A stretch of 64,000 nucleotides of DNA, taken from positions 8,404,106 through 8,468,105 of the forward strand of contig NC_048543.1 in NCBI RefSeq assembly GCF_902806685.2, given 5' to 3'. Below the pieces are notes generated by a model that worked only from the letters and a program-made list of their open reading frames with translations, searched no databases and was not told where the DNA came from. This document shows, piece after piece, positions 56,406-64,000 of this stretch. A program made the position numbers and the translations under genes. Every line of letters begins with the position of its first letter. Positions within the stretch are counted from its first letter, which is position 1. The DNA comes from Maniola hyperantus (taxonomy: Eukaryota; Arthropoda; Insecta; Lepidoptera; Nymphalidae).

Positions 56406-56881
56406 TATTATAATATGACAGTTAAGGATCAGAGTGATATAGGGATATAGGTACTGTTATTTTTCAACCCCCGACCTGTTCTATGCCCCCGACGCAAACA
56501 TATGTTATATGTGCTATAAGTTTAACGCTGTGGTTTAAGACTATTTTTTATTTATTTTCGGTACACCAACAGCAAGTTCACAATGCACTTATAAAATAAA
56601 TAACAGTCTTGTTCTGTGTGACATGCCAGAAGTACCTACATACAAATTCTTTGGGTGAAGTGTGAACCCGGGTGAACCATGGGTGAACCGTACTTTTGAC
56701 ATGACAGTTAACTAGAGTTAAAATAGGGTGTGAGGAGTAATTTTTTACGGACTATATGGGTGTCTTTGGGTGTATATGTATATTGTTTATCTGTCTGAGG
56801 CACCGTAGTTTCCAAACGGACGGACCGATTTTAATCATTATCGGTTTCTAGTTTCTACAAGACATCTTATCGGAACGGTTA
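56406..56881. other. Spacer, nothing recognised
   Basis: 56510-56880 has a phrase GACGGACCGATTTTAATCAT seen at ends of moth repeats; not assigned. Confidence 0.35.
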
Positions 56882-57063
56882 ATCACTTGGTGACACGGCT
56901 TTGCCAGTAGGGTGGTAACTAGCCACGGCCGCAGTCTCCCACCATACCAGACCAGTGATAATTTTAGAAAATTTATAAATTTTGAAACTGCCCCTGCCGG
57001 GAATCGAACCCGGGTCCTAATAAGACCACAGTGCTCACCACTGCGACACGGAGGTCGTCAAGA
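56882..57063 (-). mobile_element. SINE-B, 3'-deleted copy
   Basis: Reversed: GACCTCCGTGTCGCAGTGGT, GGTTCGATTCCCGGCAGGGG. Confidence 0.75.
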
Positions 57064-57106
57064 GGAGGATGCACTTACAATGATAAGTACCTACCAAATA
57101 AGAATG

Positions 57107-57256
57107 ATACGCGACAGGTCGAGATGGCATTCGGGTAGGGAACGCCGCGCCCCACAGCCCCCACGCTAACCCAGTGCGAGCGAGGGTGACGTGCCGGTGT
57201 GCAGGGCGTCTATCCACCTCATATTCCGATTGCCATCTCAATCTGTCGCAGAGTAT
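57107..57256. mobile_element. Foldback MITE, family H1
   Basis: GATACGCGACAGGTCGAGAT and ATCTCAATCTGTCGCAGAGT. Confidence 0.7.
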
Positions 57257-57289
57257 AGGTATTAAACAGCATAGGTAGTAAGTGGTAGT

Positions 57290-57540
57290 AGGTATATCTA
57301 GGTATTGGGTGGTTGGTGTATTTCGATCACCAGATCTTTTGTCCATGAACATGCAAAATGGTGAACCTACTCTCTTCGGCGATAGGTAGGTATTTATTTA
57401 CCCTAGATTTTCATGGGGTTAGGTATTCAACACACGGGGCGGATCAACAAATTCCTGCAAAGCCGGCAATGCATTGACGCAGGCGGTTCCTCTGGTTGAG
57501 CAGCCGCAAATGTTCATGGGCTGTGCGGCGGTACTTAGGT
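57290..57540 (+). mobile_element. Old LINE 3' end (jockey/CR1-like)
   Basis: TTCATGGGGTTAGGTATTCA, GGGGCGGATCAACAAATTCC, CGCAAATGTTCATGGGCTG; strongly diverged from 8617. Confidence 0.6.
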
Positions 57541-57790
57541 AGGTAGGTATACCTACAGGCTACAGTTCGGAATCATGACAGTAACCTCTTTTAATTTAAC
57601 ATCGACACGTGCCGTCATCGTCATCCTATTTTGACGTAAGAAAATATTAATAAAAACCTCAAACAATATAAGTTTACAATTTTGGACATTTTTGTAGCTT
57701 AAAGTAAAAACAGAGAAAAAACATACTTACACCAACTAAATGCTTAAAAGACAAGAATACCTACGACTCAAATAGCTGAAAAATAATAAT

Positions 57791-60700
57791 ATGTCTACTC
57801 AATCTTACGTTTCGTTAATTGATTTATCTAAGCAATTCAAATTTGAAATTGGTAAGGTCTTCGTAACAATGACTTTACTGCTTCGATGTATACTGCCACT
57901 GACTGTTTATATACTATACTGCCTATATTTTACTATTTAGGCATGATTATTAAGAAGGCATCTAATATTATATTGTTGTGGAATATGTAGGTAGCATACG
58001 TAGATTAGACATAGGATTGCTGTTGTATACTCCTGTTCCTTCGCCTACTTGTACTTGAATAGCCGTTTTACAGGTCACAATATGCCCCCTTCTTTTTTAA
58101 ACAATTATAGGCATCGCTTCATTGCAATTACACTAAAATAAATATGTAGTAGGTACCTACCTAAGTGAAGATGCAGCCTAAGACGCCTGCCTAGAACATC
58201 TTTCTTCTTTTGAAGAGAGATGTTCTAGGCAGTGTGATGTGATGAATATTATTAAGTAGGTAAGTATGGCTGGCGTGGAAAACGAAAATGTTGTTCCTGC
58301 GTAGCATACCTACGTTTTTAGCTATAACTCAGAAATTATTTTATACATGTTTCAGATGAGGATATAAAGAAAAAAATATGTTTTAATGAAACGTTAATAG
58401 TAAGTTGTGGTCACTACGAAGGTGAATTTCAGGATGAATCTACTGACTCTGAATGGTCTTGTACTGATTCAACGGACAGTAAATTAACAGATAAAAAAAA
58501 GGATGATGAAATAGAGCAAACGCAAGAAGAGCCGACTGAAGAACTACGAGTATCAAAAGTGCCAAGCGAAGCAGAAGACAATGATTTTCATTTTTATTTT
58601 TTTCCTGATTGTAATAAACCTGTTCCAGTGCATGATAGTTTGGTGAGCTGTGTAACAATAGACGGCTTTCCTAAAGTGAATCCAAATCTTCAGAAGGGTA
58701 TACAGCAATGTACCTGCATAGTTAATAAATCGGGCGATTGTCCTTGTTATTTCAAAGTACCTTGTCATTGTGGTGCTAAAAAACGCGCCGATTGTACTTG
58801 CCATCAAGTTGAAAATATTTGTATATGCGATGAAGGAAAACCTCAAATACTGTGTAAATGTAAGCCCAACAATGTATGCTTGTGTTATGACGGCAAACCT
58901 CGTCCTGTTTGTGGTTGCAATCAAGTTGACAAGCCATGTATTTGCGAATCTGGCAAGTATCCTTGCCCAATTTGTATCTGCGAAGGTAAGCCTACTATAG
59001 AAAGCAATATTTATAAAGATATGATCCAAAAAGAAGAAAACGGCGAGGGTGAAAATAAGATTGAAGAGGAAGAACCTATTCCTATGACAATTCCAAAAGA
59101 ACCGTGTATTTGTCAAAAACTTTTACCAAAACCTATTTGTTACTGCCGCAAAGGAAAGGAATGCTCGTGTAAAGAGGGAGAGTGCAGTTGTGGTGTCCCA
59201 CCATCTTGTGTCTGTGAACCTACTGACAGTGTTCAAATCCCTTGCGAGGAGGATGACTCTAAAACAGTATGTGTGTGTCCAGTTGAAAAGGTATGCACTT
59301 GCAATGCAAAATCACCTGCTGATTGTGAATGTTTTCCCAAACCAACACACTGTACTTGTGGTGATCCAGAAGATTGTGTTTGCAACAAAAAATGTGATTG
59401 TGTTCCACCCTGTCTTTGTGATCTTCTACCAAAGAAAGAGGATGTGTGTATTTGTGACGAAAATAGAACGGAAATTGCTGGTAGTCTCCTGTGTACATGC
59501 CCGCCTAAGAAAAAGGAAGTGGCAAAACTAAAAAGAATCAGAGCAGGAAAACATGACTACCAATGGTGTCCCGACGTGGATCCAAGGCACAACTATTTTG
59601 GCTACGCGTATGACAAACATGATAAAATATCGTATAAAGAACAGGAAAAGGAAAAGTTCAAAATTTTAGGGTTATACTCGGAGCCAATCCCACAAGAAGG
59701 CCCCTGTCCTGTCCATGGTGGCCAGAGTACAGTAACACCGCCAGAGTTTAAGAAAAAAGTTCGGAAGCCTTCGTTGGACTGCTGCAGTGCTGTTGGAGGT
59801 ATTACTGTACCATGCTTATTTCCTTATTTAAAAGAAAAGTAGTAAGGATACCTACAACTATTTATTTACTTATTGATGTAGATATATAAATAAGATTGTA
59901 TCACTAGCCTGCAAGTATAACGGTACTGTACCCATACGGTGTTAAATAACTACCTAGATATTGTTATACACTATACTAGCTTGCATTGCTATATTATCAT
60001 CCTTGCTGTCAGTTGCCAAATTAACTTAGTAGGTACCTAATTATTATGATAGTTAATTAGTTATTTAGATTTTTTATTCTTAAACAGGTATAAGCATTAG
60101 CGTCGAAACTCTAGGTGAAGACAAAGACAAGTTTCTTGTCCAAGTTGTATCACATGCATCAAAGGAAGGGGCTAAGACGGGTTCCAAGCTCGTCAGCATC
60201 TTGGATTGTAACCTTCATACTTTGGAAGAGAACAAAACTGAGTGAGGATATTGTATATTTTTTGAATGCAATGAATGCTCCCCTATATTATGTTATTTTG
60301 TAAATTTTCATAACAGATGCGGTATCTAGGATGGAACGCTCTTGCCTAGAAGGATAATTATTATAATTGATAGAAAAATACCGAGATTATTATTGGTACC
60401 TACTAATAGTCACAGTCGTATTCCGAAGGATCTAGGAGTCTACCGCATAATCCCAATGAAACTCTCACCATTGTGAAAAACCGACCAAGTGCGAGTCATA
60501 CTCGCGCACCGAGGGTTCCGTACTCGGGTATTATATTATTATCACAATAAGAAAAACGCCTGGTATAAAATACACGCAATGAATTTTCATTAAGAGATTA
60601 GTGCACAACCCCGAGGTGCTGCGCCGGAACAGGTATTTTTTTCGACATTTTGTACGATAATCATAACAGATGCATAAAAATGAATAAAAATCTGTTTTAG

Positions 60701-63452
60701 AATGCACAGGTAAAGCCCTTTCCCATGATACCCCACTTGGTATAGTGTCCAACTTTGAAAATTGAAATTACTAAGTATTTATTTGTTCATGAACACATTT
60801 TTTTTGGTGATGTAACAAACTCATGGTTTTCAGTTCCATTATATGTCTGCTATAAGACCTACCTACCTGCCAAATTTCATGATTCTAGGTCAACGGGAAG
60901 CACGCTGTAGGTTTGTTGACAGACAAACAGACGGACAGACATCGTTGTCTGTCCTATAAGGGTTCCCTTTTTACCTTTGTAGGTACGGAACCCTAAAAAT
61001 GGACCAAGTGATCATCCAGAAAATAAGGATTACGACGCAGATTCAGAGAGAAAGAGAGAACAGGATAGGAGGAGTGGACACTTAAATCAATTTCATTTCA
61101 GACACATAACAAAGAAGGAGCTCACCAAAGAGCAACGCAGCTATATGACGATCTGCGAAAGCGGCTATTACAATAAAGTGACTCGTATTTGCGGCGAGCG
61201 ACATTATGTGAAACGACTCTATCACTCTTTCGATGACGCCCGTAACTTTTTATTGGAAGGTGCTAATGTGGTGCTTCTCCGATATATCGGGCTGAGCAGA
61301 TACTGCGGTCATATTAAAACTGATACCGTACTTATCGACGGTACTATATGTGAAAACATTTACGTAAGATTTGTTTGCCTTTACTTGTAAATAAGTATTC
61401 ATACTCATAAGGACTATATGAAGATGGAACTGCGATTGTTCGGGTAGATGGAATGGATTCGGCAATTTTAAAGACGCAATCTGGAGTTCGACAGGGCTGT
61501 ATTCTATCACCACTACTCTTTAACATCTATACTGAATATATAATGCGGATTGTGCTTGATGAATGGACGAAAGGTGTTTCAATAGGGGGACAAGATATTA
61601 CAAACCTTCGATACGCTGATGATACCACTCTTCTCGCATCATCTGAGAAGTGAATACTTTCCATCAGCTTAATAAGGCAAATAGAAACCGAAGCTTGTGT
61701 ACTCTACTGCAAACTAAAATTTGTATTATCTTATTGGTTATTCCAATATAATTCAAGAAGTTTTTTAATTCTAACAACGACGATGCAGTGAAAAGTCTCA
61801 GATGACGGCAACCTAGACGAGTTACGACAGTTTAAATTAAAGCCATTATTTCAAACTAGTTTAGGTATGCCCTCGGCTTCGTCTGTGTTAAATGTAGATT
61901 TTCTTAAAAGCCCTTCTCGGTGGTCAGGCTTAAAAGGAGATGCATGCATGAGTATATTGTCACTCAGTTTCTTCTTTTATTACTTATACGTATAGCTACA
62001 TAGTTTGAGGAACCGATAGATTTTAGGGTGCCAAGTTGGTTTGGGTAGACTTGCGGAGGTCCAAGGTCGAATGGCGACTCTGCACCGGAAAGTGCAGCAT
62101 TGGCAGACCAACCGCTAGGCGGACGACATCAAAGGAATTAGAAGGAGCCGCTGTATTCAGGAGGCGCAAGACCATGGCGTGTGGAAGTCCCTACAAGAAA
62201 CTTATGTCCAGCAGTGGACTTGTGCCGGTTGATGACGTTGATATGCTTACCTATTAAATCTATAATCACTCCAGGACCTGATATGGTTAAACAATACTTT
62301 AAGTCCCGCAAATAAATAAAGCGCGTGGCCGCCATTTTAGTGACGTCAGCATTAGACTGAAGTTTCGAGCTGATGGTATATTTTACTTAAATATACCTAC
62401 GTCAAATGACGTCAACATGACGTCATTTCGATGTTATAAGGACATGGTTCCAGCGCAATAGCAATTCGCTGGACTTATAACGAGGTACACAAATAAACAT
62501 GTCATTCTTTGGATTGCAGGTAAGTCTTGGTGTTAGTCAAGCGATTGTAAACGGCAAGCCATTATTCGTAGTGAAGGTAGAACGTCATATTATTGAACCA
62601 TCCGGATTTATTCATCAAACATTGACAGTCCTCACGCTAAGAGGTGAGCTCACAGTTCAGTTTCCAATAAAAACTTTCCGTGTTCAACTTTCTTACTTTT
62701 TTCTATTGAAGTTTGATGTGGAATGAAAGACTCAAATTGTAATCTGATTTAACTGACTGATTTTTTTTATACGACTTTGTCCGTGGTACCTACCTACATG
62801 TATAATTCATAATCTATGTTACTTCTAGATAAAGTAGGTACTTACTTAGTTTTCTAATAGTGAAAGTTTTTTTTTCATTTATTATTTACTAGCTGATATC
62901 CGCGATTTCATTCGCGTGAATGTAGATTATTAAAATCCCGTGGGAACTCTTTGATTTTCTGTGATAAAAGTAGCCTATGTCATTCTCCAGGTCTGACTAA
63001 GGTGTAAAGGTGCTTAATTGGTTATTCAGTAGAACAATTTGAGATTTTTCTTCTAACCAGGGTGTTTGTTATGATATTATTAATGTTCAAGTAGTTAGTA
63101 TAGTTACTGACTTCTCGCGTCGGCAAAGACTACAAAGTTTCAGTCACATACTTTCATTTCACCGCCGGGTTGGTATTTGGGGCAAAACTTCTCATTTGTT
63201 AGATTCAAGTTTTACGAAGTAGGTACAATGTTGAAATAATAAGAATAGATGCCTCGCAATGGGACTCTACATCATCGTTGCTACTTTAAAGGATACATGG
63301 TGAGCCACGAGTGGGCGGACAGCAGCTACATATTTCATATTAACCCTCTGCTTCAAATCGTTCCTGAAAAAGATGAAATAGAACCACACGAGCCCCTTCG
63401 GGAACATTGGCGGAGCGATTTACAGCTGTTTTCAGACTATCTTGATCACAAA
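57791..63452 (+). CDS. Unrecognised cysteine-rich protein with 24 CxC motifs (3' end outside window)
   Basis: Six exons, all GT-AG and in phase: 57791-57851, 58356-59798, 60088-60241, 61102-61363, 62520-62643, 63292-63452; 735 codons so far, ending at a donor GTACGT, so the gene runs off the window. I do not recognise it; it may belong to an insect-specific uncharacterised family. Seen: an acidic N-terminal 135 residues; residues about 139-402 with 24 CxC motifs spaced mostly 5-15 residues apart (CTC, CPC, CHC, CIC, CKC...), often with CDEGKP or CYDGKP beside them; then HDYQWCPDVDPRHNYFGYAYDKHD, PCPVHGG and a mixed alpha/beta-looking region (HYVKRLYHSFDDARNFLLEG, VVLLRYIGLSRYCG). No signal peptide and no membrane helix, so probably intracellular. 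CxC arrays can bind zinc or copper; that is inference only. Exon 1 is chosen because its ATG frame and GTAAGG donor join exon 2 in phase. It is divergent from Tango1, 2.4 kb away. Introns 3 and 4 hold a repeat and an RTE relic. Confidence 0.78.
58187..58232. repeat. Tight inverted repeat in intron 1 of the cysteine-rich gene
   Basis: CTGCCTAGAACATCTTTCTTC faces GAAGAGAGATGTTCTAGGCAG with two to four bases between: a near-perfect 20-base-stem hairpin. Confidence 0.7.
60477..60998 (+). repeat. Family N repeat, full copy, in intron 3 of the cysteine-rich gene
   Basis: AAACCGACCAAGTGCGAGTC head, GACAGACAAACAGACGGACA run, GTAGGTACGGAACCCTAAAA end. Confidence 0.7.
61399..62250 (+). pseudogene. RTE-type LINE relic in intron 4 of the cysteine-rich gene
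   Basis: 61399-61653: LYEDGTAIVRVDGMDSAIL, SGVRQGCILSPLLFNIYTEY, NLRYADDTTLLAS, typical RTE/BovB motifs B and C. About 340 bases of unrelated or decayed sequence follow, then the C-terminus at 62000-62250 (RSKVEWRLCTGKCSIGRPT, ...CAGCAGTGGAC). No intact frame. Confidence 0.7.
62890..62998 (+). repeat. Family R repeat, 3'-truncated
   Basis: CTAGCTGATATCCGCGATTT to GTCATTCTCCAGGTCTGA. Confidence 0.65.
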
Positions 63453-63483
63453 GTACGTATTACAAATTCTAGTTTACCTAACT

Positions 63484-63608
63484 GCCGTACTCAGAGTCGC
63501 TTAATCGTTACTTAAGTTTAGTTAAAACGAGACAGAGTTATATCTCTCACATAAATCTGTCTCGTTTTAACTCAATCTTAAGTAATGATCAGCGACTCTG
63601 AGTACGGC
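63484..63608. mobile_element. Foldback MITE (H8) just after exon 6 of the cysteine-rich gene
   Basis: GCCGTACTCAGAGTCGCTTA at the left and AGCGACTCTGAGTACGGC at the right, continuing through AAAACGAGACAGAG against CTGTCTCGTTTTA. Starts 32 bases into the intron. Confidence 0.8.
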
Positions 63609-63824
63609 TGTAAGTATTAAGTGGCAATGCAATATTATCCGTTCATATTGTGCTGCTAGGACAAAAACTGGTCTTATCTATTTTGTCTAAACAGAGGAAA
63701 TTGAGTTTAAGTAGTAAGTAATTGAGGTTAAGTAGCCAGTGGTTAAAACTATGGCCTTCTAGTCGTGAGAGTCCGGGATACAGAGTTATGAACGGATAAT
63801 ATGATGTTTTGCTACTTAAGACAT

Positions 63825-64000
63825 CATCATCAACATCAACCCAGCGCCGGCTCACCACTGAGTCTCCTTTCAGAATGAGAACGGTTTGGCCATATAGTCT
63901 ACTACGCTGGCCAAGTGCGGATTGGCAGACTTTACTTCATTTGAGAACACTATGAAGAACTCTCATTCATGCAGATTTCCTCGCGATATTTTCCTTCACT
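63825..64000 (-). mobile_element. SINE-A, cut by the window edge
   Basis: CATCATCATCAACATCAACC to TTCCTCGCGATATTTTCCTTC; the tRNA-like head lies beyond 64000. Confidence 0.75.

Noticed and set aside
58265..58303. Alternative first exon MAGVENENVVPA of the cysteine-rich gene
   Set aside because: It hits a stop, and no GT donor in the right phase leaves room for an intron; the ATG at 57791 joins in phase.
58553..59116. 187-codon open frame on -
   Set aside because: Antisense shadow of the cysteine-rich exon, open because TGT/TGC codons give no stops in reverse.
1..64000. CRISPR arrays, prophage, bacterial operons
   Set aside because: Repeats are dispersed transposons with no regular spacers, and genes are spliced; this is eukaryotic DNA.

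Overview
The window reads as nuclear DNA of a moth or butterfly (Lepidoptera). Its genes are split by introns with GT-AG borders. It is AT-rich, full of the GTAGGTACCTACC-type simple motif common in lepidopteran introns, and packed with short dispersed elements known from moth genomes: tRNA-derived SINEs, foldback MITEs, decayed non-LTR retrotransposons and the GATGCCCGCGACTTCG repeat. There is no CRISPR array, no operon and no functional tRNA or rRNA gene. All assignments come from reading motifs and splice sites by eye; no database was searched.

Layout. 1-5500: repeats, including a LINE insertion with an inverted 5' half. 5514-6604: COX20, a two-exon gene for a cytochrome c oxidase assembly factor. 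6600-12700: repeats. 12723-16815: a probable decayed PIF/Harbinger DNA transposon, itself invaded by SINEs, ending just upstream of the next gene. 16960-24420 and 28144-38110: two tandem xanthine dehydrogenase genes on the + strand, each of eight exons with identical intron positions; six of the eight exon lengths are the same to the base. 38100-44300: repeats. 44325-55403 (- strand): Tango1, a receptor for bulky secretory cargo at ER exit sites, eleven exons. 57791 to beyond 63452 (+ strand): an unrecognised cysteine-rich gene with 24 CxC motifs, six exons seen, the rest off the window edge.

The reading frames close without frameshift: 123 aa for COX20, 1340 and 1354 aa for the two XDH proteins, 1190 aa for Tango1, and 735 codons so far for the cysteine-rich protein. 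The two XDH proteins share one role on paper, purine breakdown to uric acid. The first copy has drifted at several residues beside the active site while keeping the catalytic ones. The other genes show no functional link to one another; this is an ordinary eukaryotic neighbourhood.

The most unusual points are the divergence of the upstream XDH paralogue beside a Harbinger-like terminus, a piece of Tango1 exon 9 copied into its own intron next to a repeat end, the RYSP(D/E)S repeats at the Tango1 C-terminus, and the cysteine-rich protein. I found no convincing undescribed multi-gene system.
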